From assembly GCF_900141635.1 (NCBI RefSeq), contig NZ_FSRH01000010.1, forward strand, positions 1-64,000: a stretch of DNA of 64,000 nucleotides. The letters are read 5' to 3'. Shown one piece after another: positions 9,136-17,991 of the stretch. Within the stretch, counting starts at the first letter, position 1. Every line of letters begins with the position of its first letter. A program made the translations under genes and the position numbers. The notes under the pieces are model-generated. The model ran no database searches. It worked only from the letters and a program-made list of their open reading frames with translations, and was not told the DNA's origin. Source of the stretch: Peptoclostridium litorale DSM 5388. GTDB taxonomy: Bacteria > Bacillota > Clostridia > Peptostreptococcales > Peptostreptococcaceae.

Positions 9136-10584
9136 GTGTTCATCTCCATAGACAAGCATAAAAAAGAGCCCCTGTACAAGCAGGTGGCAAGCGGCATCAC
9201 GGACAAGATACTTTCAGGCGAGCTTTCACTGAACATGAGGCTGCCTTCAGTGAGGGAGCTTTCAAATATGCTGGGCCTGAGCCACATGACAATAGTAAAG
9301 GCATATGAGCTTCTCGAAAAGGACAGGATGATAGTCAAAATCCACGGAAAGGGCGTATTTGTAAATTCGTCAGTATCAGGCCAAGACCCGGGCGCCGAGA
9401 TGATATCGGCATGGTACAGTTCCATAGAAGACTACCAGCCAAGGGGTCTTACACTCAACCTTTTGAAAAACACACTCAGCAAAAAAAAATTCAACATGTC
9501 ATACTCAATGCTTTGCGAAAGCCAGTCATTCAAGCCGAATGACATGCTTTCAAATCTAATATCCATGCAGCCCGATTCGCTCTTGGCTTATACCGACACT
9601 TCAGGCGACCCCGCGCTCAAGGGGGCCTTTTCGTCATACGTTTCAAAGTACAGGGGCTTCGAACTGCCACAAGACAATATGATAGTGGTCTCGGGCACCC
9701 AGCAGGGGTTGAGCCTCATGGCCTCGGTCTTCACAAGTTCAAAAGACCTTGTCATGGTCGAATCGCCAACATACACAGGTGCCATAGATGCATTCAAAAG
9801 CTCTGGCGCGCTTATAAAGCCGCTTGACGTTTCAAGCCCGAGAGCCCTTATAAACAATGTACTCAGGCAGTGCGACCAAAGGCCTCCAAAATTCATATAT
9901 ATAACCCCAAACTACAGCAACCCCACAGGCTACTGCCTTTCAAAAACGGAAAGGCTGGAGCTACTGGACATAGCAGACGCCTTTAATTTCCACATAATAG
10001 AAGACGACCCGTGGGGCGAGATACCCTTCGAAAAAGAGACTGTGCTTCCAACAAAAGCCTATGATTCAAACGAAAGGGTTGTATACCTCAAGGGAATGAG
10101 CAAGGTGTTTGGAGCCGGATACAGAGTGAGCTTTCTGTGCGCCTCAAAGGACATTGTAAGGGCTGTTGAAAAAGCGAAGGCCCAGCAGGACCTTGGAACT
10201 TCGCTGCTTTCGCAAAGGCTTATGGCCCAGGTTATCGCAAGCGGCCGTGTGGACGCCCACATAAAAAGCATAGGGGCCTTCATAAGAAAGAGGATGAGTA
10301 TCACTGAAAAGATATTCAAAGAAAGCCTGGATAAAGATGTAACTTACAGTATTCCAAAAGGCGGATTCAACATTTGGCTGAGGCTCCCCGATAATATAAG
10401 CACGGAGGAAATACTCTTTTCCCAGGCCGGCGACAAGGGAATAAGTTTCCTGCCAGGAGCGATATGCTATCCTGTACGCCCCCGCCACAACGAGCTTAGG
10501 ATTTCAGTTTCATATATTGAGGACGAAGACTTCAAACTCGCAGTTCTGACGCTTTGTCAAATAATAAATAAGTCTTTGAAATAA
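9136..10584 (+). CDS. MocR-family regulator (GntR HTH fused to aminotransferase)
   Basis: A 482-residue protein starting at GTG with GGAGG 8 bases upstream. Residues 1-78 are a GntR winged helix (LPSVRELSNMLGLSHMTIVKAYELL). Residues about 100-482 are a fold-type I aminotransferase with the PLP lysine at K323 (YLKGMSKVFGAGYR) and the cofactor motif EDDPWGE near 289-295. Such proteins sense PLP or an amino-acid adduct and usually regulate the divergent operon. Here that operon is alaX-azlCD, so the effector may be an amino acid mischarged onto tRNA-Ala or exported by AzlCD (inference). Confidence 0.9.
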   Translation: MFISIDKHKKEPLYKQVASGITDKILSGELSLNMRLPSVRELSNMLGLSHMTIVKAYELLEKDRMIVKIHGKGVFVNSSVSGQDPGAEMISAWYSSIEDYQPRGLTLNLLKNTLSKKKFNMSYSMLCESQSFKPNDMLSNLISMQPDSLLAYTDTSGDPALKGAFSSYVSKYRGFELPQDNMIVVSGTQQGLSLMASVFTSSKDLVMVESPTYTGAIDAFKSSGALIKPLDVSSPRALINNVLRQCDQRPPKFIYITPNYSNPTGYCLSKTERLELLDIADAFNFHIIEDDPWGEIPFEKETVLPTKAYDSNERVVYLKGMSKVFGAGYRVSFLCASKDIVRAVEKAKAQQDLGTSLLSQRLMAQVIASGRVDAHIKSIGAFIRKRMSITEKIFKESLDKDVTYSIPKGGFNIWLRLPDNISTEEILFSQAGDKGISFLPGAICYPVRPRHNELRISVSYIEDEDFKLAVLTLCQIINKSLK

Positions 10585-10587
10585 TAG

Positions 10588-10634
10588 TAAAAGGCAAGGC
10601 GCATTATATGGAAATATAATGCACCTTGCCTTTT
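10588..10634. terminator. Bidirectional terminator
   Basis: AAAAGGCAAGG, then GCATTATAT, pair with ATATAATGC and CCTTGCCTTTT around a short loop. It lies between the convergent MocR and subtilase genes and has T or A runs on both sides. Confidence 0.85.
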
Positions 10635-10649
10635 ATGTTCTATACGATG

Positions 10650-11896
10650 TTAATTTATTCCACTTGCCTTAACCGCGTCAATAAGTCCGTATCCAAACTT
10701 CTCGTCCTTGCCCGTTGCGCCTATGTCAGTACATGCGGCTTGAAGTTTATCCGCTTTGAGACCTTTAATGTCAAGTGCAGGGTCCTTTTCAACCATAAGT
10801 GCAATGACTCCCGCCACGTGAGGAGTTGCCATTGAAGTCCCGTTAAACGTCCTGTATTCGCCGTTTTTGTATGTCGAATATATTTCCACTCCCGGAGCCG
10901 AAACGTCAACCTGAGGCCCTCTCGAAGAGAAACTCGCCAGATTGTCGTATCTATCAGTTGCCGACACTGCTATTGTGCTGTCAAATGCCGCCGGATAATC
11001 CACATCCGAGCCGTCATTTCCAGCCGCTGCTACAATAATTATCCCCTCCGCAGAAGCCTTATCTATTGCGATTTCAAGTGCGTCGCTCCTGTAATTCGAA
11101 CCAAGGCTCATGTTTATTATGTCAATATACATGCCATCACTAGTATCACTGTTCCTACTGATCGCCCACTCAATTCCAGCAATTATGCTGGATATGTATC
11201 CTGAACCCTTTCTGTCCAGAACCTTTATGGCGTAAATGTCAGCATCGGGGGCCACCCCTACAGTCCCTATTTCATTGTCTTTCGCGGCTGCTATCCCTGC
11301 CACATGAGTTCCATGGCCGTTGTCATCGTCATAGCTTTTTGCAGAATTTATAATGTTAATGCCGCCGAGCACATTTATGTCCGGATGGTCAATGTCTATT
11401 CCCGTGTCCATTATAGCTATGCCGACTCCTTTTCCAGATGGAAGGCTCGAAATCCGTTCCAAAGGCTCACCGCCATATGCGTTGATCCTCTCCATGTTCC
11501 AAGGCACCGTCTGACCTGTTGGCTGAGCATCTTCACCGCCTGGCTTTGAAGGCTTTGTCGGCTTAGGGCTTGCATACACCTCGAAGTCGCTTTCAACTTT
11601 TTTTACCTTTTTTTCCTTAACCAGGTCAATAAGCCTGCTTTTGCTCACAACCGCACTTTGCCCGTTGATCAGTTTTAGCTTTTGGGGATTTGTAAGGCCG
11701 TATTTCATATTTATGGCGGCAATGTCGCCTTCTGTCGCATCATCCCCATAAATAATAATCACCCTGTTGCCGCTTAAAACAATTCCTGGAGGCGTCGCTC
11801 CAAATCCCGTAGTCACTTCTTCCTGTGAAAAGGCCGCCCCCCCAAGGTCATTATGCCGCACAAGGCTACCAAAATAAAACTAATCAGTTTTTTCAT
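10650..11896 (-). CDS. Subtilisin-like serine protease; signal peptide out of frame at a G7 tract
   Basis: An S8 peptidase with the catalytic triad, numbered from the in-frame GTG at 11861: D152 (IMDTGID), H183 (NGHGTHVAG), S343 (NGTSMATPHVAG), plus oxyanion Asn in AAAGND. An I9-like propeptide spans about 30-95. The true start is probably ATG 11894-11896: it encodes a typical signal peptide (MKKLISFILVALCG, then IMTLGG). That frame runs into a tract of seven G (11837-11843 on the plus strand as C) and stops after 27 codons. Eight G would give the cleavage region LGGAAFSQEE and join the protease exactly. The locus is thus off in this sequence, phase variable, decayed or misread. The internal GTG has no ribosome site. 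Confidence 0.85.
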
Positions 11897-12054
11897 AACC
11901 ATTCCCCCTCTTTTATTTGCTTATAAAATAAATACCCTATAAATCAAGCTGATTATCCAAAATTTTTATATTTTAAATTTAAACTCGTTTTTGAGGGGTA
12001 GCTATACTATACAACGCAGATGTTTGAACCTGTCAATACAGAAAGGGGATAGAA

Positions 12055-13257
12055 TTGCAAAATCCAATAGCAAGAGGGGAAAGGCGGCATGAATACGACG
12101 TGATGAGGGAAATAATTGTGGCAGGCGTCAGCTTTTTTCACACTGCACGGATATTTGACGATCTGGGCAACTTTTATGTGAAAAATGATGCTGTGATTCC
12201 TGCGGCTTCTGCCTTTAACATGGTGGCCGTACAAATCGGAATGCCTATGCTGTTTGTAATCGCGGGATTTAGCATATGGAGTTCACTTCAAAAACGAAGA
12301 CCTTTTGAATTCATACTCGAAAGACTTAGAAGGCTTATTGTCCCATTCATCGTGGGAATTTCCACTATAGTTCCGCCCCAAAAATATTTTCAATCGCTGC
12401 GCAGTGCGACGCATTACGAGTCATATGGTCATTTTTATTTGCGCTTTTTTGATGTCTCATTCACCTGGGACTTTCCATGGTTTCTCACCGGTTCTGCGGG
12501 AAGCCGCCTGTTTGATAGGGGCAATTCATGGTTCTTGTATGACCTGTTCGTATTCACAATTCTCCTGCTTCCGTTTTTTTTATACCTTCAAAGCAGGCAT
12601 GGCCAAAGACTGGCTGGCCGTATTGCTGACATTTGCTCCATTCCATATGCAATTTTTTTATTTGCGATTCCAATAGCTCTTATTGAAGCTGTTTTCAAAA
12701 CCGATTTTGCCGGCGGCTGGGGCAAAGCAGCATATATCCCATTTATAGTATGCGGATATATGCTAGGCGTCGATGACAGGTTTGGAAAGGCGCTTTACAA
12801 GCATAGAAAAATATCAGCAGCACTTGGCATGATGACATTTGCAGTTGGTTCGGTCCTTTATAATATGCTCTCAAAAAATTCAAACATAGACCCTTTGACA
12901 TCTTATGATTCTGCAAGCGTGTTTTTCAGGACAGTAAAGGGAATAAACGGATGGCTTCTTAGCGTCTCACTTTTAGGCTTTTTAGAGTCAATCCGCCTAA
13001 AAAACCCCAGTAAAAATCATTTTGGAAATACTGTAGAGCAATATGCAAACAGGGCTGTCCTGCCGTTTTATCTGCTGCACGAGACAGTTGTAGTTATAAC
13101 AGGCTTTCATGTAATTCAGTGGCATATGGATGCCTTTTTAAAATTCCTGATAATTGGCCTTTCGTCTTTTGCCTTTACGCTGCTGATTTACGATTGCTTA
13201 ATAAGGCGATTCAAATTGATGAGGCTGTTATTCGGCATGAAGCCCGACATAGGATAA
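12055..13257 (+). CDS. Integral membrane acyltransferase (acyltransferase 3 family)
   Basis: A 400-residue, about ten-helix membrane protein of the family that O-acylates glycans or other envelope molecules. The N-terminal histidine motif is visible as VAGVSFFHTARIFDD (28-42), followed by the characteristic segment MPMLFVIAGFSIWSSLQKR and a conserved RLRRLIVPFIVG. The start is a TTG at 12055 with AAAGGGG about 7 bases upstream. The methyltransferase gene follows after 19 bases, so they are probably cotranscribed. The acyl acceptor is unknown. Confidence 0.75.
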   Translation: MQNPIARGERRHEYDVMREIIVAGVSFFHTARIFDDLGNFYVKNDAVIPAASAFNMVAVQIGMPMLFVIAGFSIWSSLQKRRPFEFILERLRRLIVPFIVGISTIVPPQKYFQSLRSATHYESYGHFYLRFFDVSFTWDFPWFLTGSAGSRLFDRGNSWFLYDLFVFTILLLPFFLYLQSRHGQRLAGRIADICSIPYAIFLFAIPIALIEAVFKTDFAGGWGKAAYIPFIVCGYMLGVDDRFGKALYKHRKISAALGMMTFAVGSVLYNMLSKNSNIDPLTSYDSASVFFRTVKGINGWLLSVSLLGFLESIRLKNPSKNHFGNTVEQYANRAVLPFYLLHETVVVITGFHVIQWHMDAFLKFLIIGLSSFAFTLLIYDCLIRRFKLMRLLFGMKPDIG

Positions 13258-13276
13258 ATCGCGGGGGTGATGAAAA

Positions 13277-14086
13277 ATGAAAAATTCAAAACGCTCAAAA
13301 AAATCTGAAACCGGCAAAATCAAAAACCCCTATTTTGAAATTCAGGCCGAAATAGGAGTTACGAAGCACGGAGGCGGAAGATCTGCTACTGACAAACTCG
13401 CAGTCCTTTGCAAAATTGACAGTGATTCATATGTGCTGGATGTCGGCTGCGGGCCTGGAATGAGTTCATGCCATATAGCAGAAAATTATGGATGCAAAGT
13501 GGTGGGAATAGATATTTCAGAAAAGATGATACAGCATGCAAGGGAGAGAGCGAATAGAAAAGGCCTTGAAGACATTGTGGAGTTCAAAGTTGCCGATGCC
13601 CAGAACCTTCCCTTTGAGGAAGGGCTGTTTGACGTGGTTATAAGCGAGTCTGTGACTGCTTTTTTAGATGACAAGACCAGGGGAATCAGTGAGTATGCAC
13701 GGGTTTTGAAATCAAGCGGATATGTCGGCATAAACGAAATCACTTGGATGGGTGAGCCCGATCTCGATGTGGCAGATTTCATGAAGCGAGCCATGGGAGG
13801 TGTTGTTCCCGAGACTATGAGCAGCTGGATTGGACTTCTTGAAAATGGCGGCTTTCATGAAATAACAGCCCTAAATTATGAAATGAAAATATTCAGGCAA
13901 TGGCTCAATGAGGTGAGGGGCCTGGAAGCAAGGGATTATATGAGATTCACTTTAAAATTGCTCTCTTTGATTGTAAAAAGCAATGAGTACAGGAGCATAA
14001 TGAAGGATATGGTAAAGGATTCCCTGTCGATTCCAAAGAGGTTCTTAAAAAGCTGGGGCTATGGCATATATGTTGGCAAAAAATAA
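13277..14086 (+). CDS. Class I SAM-dependent methyltransferase
   Basis: A 269-residue cytosolic methyltransferase. Motif I is VLDVGCGPGMSSCHIAE (56-72), followed by the acidic end of beta 2 (VVGIDIS), motif II-like VADAQNLPFEEGLFDVV and motif III around SGYVGINEI. This is the UbiE/small-molecule type. The start has GGGGGTGA 6 bases upstream. The close spacing to the membrane acyltransferase suggests shared expression. The substrate cannot be told from sequence. Confidence 0.85.
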   Translation: MKNSKRSKKSETGKIKNPYFEIQAEIGVTKHGGGRSATDKLAVLCKIDSDSYVLDVGCGPGMSSCHIAENYGCKVVGIDISEKMIQHARERANRKGLEDIVEFKVADAQNLPFEEGLFDVVISESVTAFLDDKTRGISEYARVLKSSGYVGINEITWMGEPDLDVADFMKRAMGGVVPETMSSWIGLLENGGFHEITALNYEMKIFRQWLNEVRGLEARDYMRFTLKLLSLIVKSNEYRSIMKDMVKDSLSIPKRFLKSWGYGIYVGKK

Positions 14087-14180
14087 CTCAAAATTGTTGA
14101 ATCAATAGACAAATGCAAACGATTTTAAAGAAGTACATCTTGCAGTAAAACCAACAACAAACTACAACGAGGTGCCTAAC

Positions 14181-14999
14181 ATGGAAAAACATGTGAAAAA
14201 GTCAAAAAAAATCAAATATGTTATTTATATTGATGAATCCGGGGTCACAGGCGGAGACAAGGGTTTTTTCGCCATTGCCGCATGCGTTTTTAACAAGAAA
14301 TACATAGACGAATTGGACGAAAAGCTTAATGCGTTTAAAATTGACTGTTTTGGAAGAAAGGATATAATACTTCATCTAAAGGATATTTCCGAGGGCGTTA
14401 ATGATTTCAGCATGGAAAATGGCGTCTCAAGCGTTCAGCTCAGGTACTTTTGGAGCAAGCTTCCTGAATTCTTGTACAGTGTCAACTTTAAAATAATATC
14501 AATAACAGTTGACAAGGAAATGCTTTATAAATATTTTAAGACTCCCAAAAACGTATATGAGGTAGCCTTTGGACATCTGTTCCAGGCTGTTTACTATATT
14601 CTAGACAGCGAGGACACTGAAAGCCTTAATATAATTTGTGAGTCAAGAAACCCTAATCTCAACTTCATGGCCCAAAGAGCCTTTTTTAACATATACAATT
14701 CGGGTACACCTTATATGGATATATCCACTCAAATGAGAAAAATGAGATCATTCGAATACAGGGACAAGTCTGAAAACATAGCTGGTCTGCAGATAGCAGA
14801 CCTGGTGTGTAATCCTTTGAGAAGAGTAAGAATGGGGCTGATAGAGGCCATGCCCAGGTTTGTGGATGCCTACAGCGAAAACAGCATATTCAAGACAGTA
14901 AAATATAAGCTCTACTGCCCTTTTAATGACGGTGATTTTAAAAACTGGTCTTTTAAAAAAGTTCCCCTACTTGAAGAATCCTTTAGTGTTGGAAAATGA
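14181..14999 (+). CDS. DUF3800 protein (RNase H-like fold predicted)
   Basis: A 272-residue protein from ATG 14181, with GAGGTG 6 bases upstream; an in-frame GTG at 14172 overlaps that site. The family signature is visible: IYIDESGVTGGDKGFFAIAA near the start, a middle acidic ESRNPNLNF and the C-terminal SENIAGLQIADLVCNPLRR. DUF3800 proteins carry conserved acidic residues in an RNase H-like arrangement and often occur in variable or defence-rich parts of genomes, but their role is not established. It is separated by 94 bases from the methyltransferase gene. Confidence 0.85.
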   Translation: MEKHVKKSKKIKYVIYIDESGVTGGDKGFFAIAACVFNKKYIDELDEKLNAFKIDCFGRKDIILHLKDISEGVNDFSMENGVSSVQLRYFWSKLPEFLYSVNFKIISITVDKEMLYKYFKTPKNVYEVAFGHLFQAVYYILDSEDTESLNIICESRNPNLNFMAQRAFFNIYNSGTPYMDISTQMRKMRSFEYRDKSENIAGLQIADLVCNPLRRVRMGLIEAMPRFVDAYSENSIFKTVKYKLYCPFNDGDFKNWSFKKVPLLEESFSVGK

Positions 15000-15041
15000 A
15001 TTTATGAATTTATGAATTTATCATTTCGCTTATAAAAACAA

Positions 15042-15103
15042 CCTATCAATAGGGCTTGTATGCTGGTGACTTCAGTCATGTGTATACAAGCCCTATTGAT
15101 AGG
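15042..15103. terminator. Very long perfect hairpin between convergent genes
   Basis: CCTATCAATAGGGCTTGTAT at 15042-15061 is exactly complementary to 15084-15103, with a 22-base loop that itself contains TGACTTCAGTCA. The 20-bp stem stands 42 bases after the DUF3800 stop codon and 7 bases before the 3' end of the next minus-strand gene. No T run follows on either strand, so termination may be imperfect and another function is possible. Confidence 0.6.
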
Positions 15104-15110
15104 ACAATTC

Positions 15111-15455
15111 TTAATTTTCTACTCTTTCCTTTGTAATATATAATTTATACCCTGCAGCTGCAAGTATTTCTTCAGCGTCAATATAGCTTAAATTCTCATT
15201 TTTCAGCCTTTCCGCCATATCCTCATATGCAATATCTTCATCACGTATTCCACTGACACGCTTGGCGATTTCAGAAATGCTCAAATCCTCATATTCCAAA
15301 ATACCCTGTATCTTTTCATTCACAGAAAGCTCTAGTTGATTAATAAAATCCAGAAGCTGATCCTGTGGGATGTCAATAACAAGCGCCAATTGCACCACTT
15401 CTTCTATTGTGACGTCTTTCTGATTTCTTATTAATTCCCTAAGCCTATTAATCAC
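15111..15455 (-). CDS. Hypothetical helical protein
   Basis: 114 residues from GTG 15455, chosen because AGGGAGGGGAGA lies just upstream; the longer frame would start inside that site. The sequence is charged and helical, with two similar-looking helical blocks (TIEEVVQLALVIDIPQDQLLDFI and LSISEIAKRVSGIRDEDIAYEDM regions) that could be small DNA-binding or protein-binding helices. No family is recognised. It is monocistronic. The 280 bases before it, up to the histidine kinase at 15736, show no further gene. Confidence 0.6.
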   Translation of the reverse strand: MINRLRELIRNQKDVTIEEVVQLALVIDIPQDQLLDFINQLELSVNEKIQGILEYEDLSISEIAKRVSGIRDEDIAYEDMAERLKNENLSYIDAEEILAAAGYKLYITKERVEN

Positions 15456-15735
15456 ATATCTCCCCTCCCTGTACAAATTTGATTTTCACATGGTCTTAAA
15501 ATTGTTTTATGCAATGCAATAGGTAGGCACTTTAATCCAAACTGCCATAAAATCTATTTCACAGCATATAATACCCATACCCTTTCCATTACAAGGATAA
15601 CAACTGCCAGTTAAAATCTCCCTTTGCATAATACAAAGACCACATCAAGCAATCCCATATCTGTAATCTTTTAAATCATACTCATATAAAATCAAAAGTC
15701 ATTCTATCATCTGAATAAGTACTTGTCCACAAAGT

Positions 15736-17091
15736 CTAAAAATGGTCGATTTCTATTACAAACCTGCATCCACTCTCATACGCTGAGTCCAGCGATATCG
15801 TTCCTCCATGTTTTTCAATTATATGTCTCGTTATGGAAAGTCCCAGCCCCGAACCGCCAAACTCCCTGTTTCTCGAATTTTCAACCCTTACCATAGGCTC
15901 AAATATTATACTGTTGTATTCCTTTGGTATGCCGACCCCCGTATCAGATATGGCTATTATGACTTTGGAATTTTCGCTCTTCATGGAGACGTCTATTGAA
16001 AAGTCCCTCTTGTTGTATTTCATGCTGTTTTGAATTATATTGTCTATTGCCCTTTCAAATTTAATCTTGTTTACATCTAAAATTACAGGCCCGTCCGGTA
16101 TGTCAAAAGAATAGTCTATTCCATTGTCTTCAAATTCATTCACATACTGTATGAGCTTTATTCTCATGAGCTCGCAAATATCGGCTTTTTCAGTCTTAAT
16201 CGGCCCTTCATCCATTTCTATGTGAGAAAGCTCAAAAAGCTCCTGTATGAGCTTGTTTGCAAGAACCCCGTTTGAGTTTATTATTTCAAGAGCCCTTTGC
16301 ACATCTTCGCAGTTAAATTCCTTTATCTCATTTGAATCTATAAGCGTTTGCGAGTAGCCTATTATGTTTGTCAAAGGCGTCTTCACATCATGGGATATGT
16401 TTAGTATAAGCTTTTTCCTGTTGGATTCCGATTTTTCCCTGAGGCCTATCTCCTGCTTTATCTTTTTGCTCATGCTGTTTATTGAATCCTTTAAAATTTC
16501 CAGTTCATTCGACGAATCAAACTTAATGTCAAAGTCATAATCCCCCCTGCCTATGAGGACTACTCCTTCCACAAGCTTTCCTATAGGAGTTATTATCTTC
16601 TTTGATGTTACGTTTGCATATACGACTGCAGCCATGAATGAAAGCGCTATGAAAACCCCTATGAAAAACATAAGAACACCCTTATAGTCGCGTCCCTCGG
16701 ACATGTAAAGCAGCATGAATCTGTCGGAATCGTCTATGTATTCTACATAATGGTACCCCAGGTAGTCTTGCGAAAATATCATTTCGTTGAACTCCCTGAG
16801 TGTATACACATAGCCCTTTGAATTCGGCGAGTTCACGCTGTCCAATACTTTATAGTCGTTGTCTATGACCTCTATGTAGTCTCCTTTTTCAACCGGCTGG
16901 CGATTGAATGCGTACTCAAGCCCATTGCTTTTGTAGTCCCTTATCATCTCATCGGTATCTATGGATGCCTTTTCCTCAATGCTGGTAAAATACGCATCCT
17001 GGAGCAGTATTGTCGTAACGGCAAGCGCTATTATGAGGAGGAACATTATCATATAATTTATGGCAAACTGCCTTGATATTTTCGACCCCAT
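15736..17091 (-). CDS. Sensor histidine kinase of a two-component system
   Basis: A 451-residue membrane kinase. From ATG 17091: membrane helix about 11-31, short extracytoplasmic sensor about 32-130, second helix about 132-155, HAMP about 156-210, H-box ISHDVKTPLTNIIGY (autophosphorylated His), then ATPase boxes (NSMKYN, DTGVGIPKE, GGSGLGL). The start codon lies one base after the TAA of the response-regulator gene, and GGAG within that gene's last codons serves as ribosome site, so the two are coupled. The stimulus is unknown; the divergent lipoprotein gene may be a target. Confidence 0.93.
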   Translation of the reverse strand: MGSKISRQFAINYMIMFLLIIALAVTTILLQDAYFTSIEEKASIDTDEMIRDYKSNGLEYAFNRQPVEKGDYIEVIDNDYKVLDSVNSPNSKGYVYTLREFNEMIFSQDYLGYHYVEYIDDSDRFMLLYMSEGRDYKGVLMFFIGVFIALSFMAAVVYANVTSKKIITPIGKLVEGVVLIGRGDYDFDIKFDSSNELEILKDSINSMSKKIKQEIGLREKSESNRKKLILNISHDVKTPLTNIIGYSQTLIDSNEIKEFNCEDVQRALEIINSNGVLANKLIQELFELSHIEMDEGPIKTEKADICELMRIKLIQYVNEFEDNGIDYSFDIPDGPVILDVNKIKFERAIDNIIQNSMKYNKRDFSIDVSMKSENSKVIIAISDTGVGIPKEYNSIIFEPMVRVENSRNREFGGSGLGLSITRHIIEKHGGTISLDSAYESGCRFVIEIDHF

Positions 17092-17092
17092 T

Positions 17093-17779
17093 TTACTTCG
17101 ACTCCATTCTGTATCCAAGGCACTTTATAGTCTTTATGTATTCGGGCGCCTTGGGGTTCTCTTCAAGCTTTTCTCTAAGCCTGCTTATGTGAACCATTAT
17201 AGTGTTGTCGTCCCCCAGAAAAAACTCTTCCCAAACGTGCTCGTAAAGCTGCCTCTTTGTAAACACCCTGCCCTGGTTTTCCATGAAAAGCGTAAGCAGT
17301 TTGAATTCCTTGGCGCTGAGACTCAATGGGCTTGACCCCCTGTAAGCCTTGAACCCTTCCTTTTCAATCCTTATCTCCCCGTTTGTTATTACGCCTTCCA
17401 ATTCTCTTGCGCTGTACTCCATGTATCTTCTAAGATGAGCCTTGCATCTGGATATCACCTCACCAATGCCAAAAGGCTTTGTAACATAATCATCCGCCCC
17501 CATGCCAAGAGCAAGAACCTTGTCCTCGTCAGCGCCCCTTGCAGTGAGAAAAATGACAGGTATCTCGCTGCTTTTTCTTATAAACGAAAGCACTTCAAAA
17601 CCATCTTTTTCGGGAACCATTACATCAAGTATTGCAAGGCTTATGTCTGGCGTAAACCTTTCTATGGCTTCCTCTCCGTCAAACGCCTGCACCACTTCAT
17701 ACCCCTCGCCTTTCAGATGCATTTTTATCAGATTGTTTATGCCCCTGTCGTCTTCCATGACTAGTATCTTTATTTTCAT
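17093..17779 (-). CDS. OmpR-type response regulator
   Basis: 228 residues: receiver domain 1-118 with acidic pocket D10-D11, phosphorylation Asp in LAILDVMVPEKDG, Lys in VTKPF, and a C-terminal winged helix about 130-228 (LSLSAKEFKLLTLFMEN, then GDDNTIMVHISRLREKLE). Partner kinase follows immediately. Two near-direct TTAATT repeats upstream (17884-17905) are a plausible autoregulatory site shared with the divergent lipoprotein gene. Confidence 0.95.
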   Translation of the reverse strand: MKIKILVMEDDRGINNLIKMHLKGEGYEVVQAFDGEEAIERFTPDISLAILDVMVPEKDGFEVLSFIRKSSEIPVIFLTARGADEDKVLALGMGADDYVTKPFGIGEVISRCKAHLRRYMEYSARELEGVITNGEIRIEKEGFKAYRGSSPLSLSAKEFKLLTLFMENQGRVFTKRQLYEHVWEEFFLGDDNTIMVHISRLREKLEENPKAPEYIKTIKCLGYRMESK

Positions 17780-17883
17780 GTCCAGTTCCTTTCCTCACTA
17801 AAACTTTTTGTAAAACTCTGCTTTTCACATTTCTATGATTTGAATTTACCACAAAGGCCTTTGCAATATCAAATGCCTTTAGG

Positions 17884-17905
17884 CTTAATTAAGATTAATT
17901 TAAGG
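17884..17905. promoter_or_regulatory. TTAATT(T)AAG direct repeats, candidate response-regulator site
   Basis: CTTAATTAAG is followed directly by ATTAATTTAAG, so two similar boxes begin 10 bases apart in the 212-base region between the divergent response-regulator and lipoprotein genes. One-helical-turn direct repeats are the usual OmpR-family site. The assignment is inferred from position and spacing only. Confidence 0.4.
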
Positions 17906-17991
17906 ATGCCTTATGCTACATGAAAGTTTGAATGGATAATATTTATGTATAAATAAAATATGCTACTTGTTGAACATGAAAGGAGACTGTT

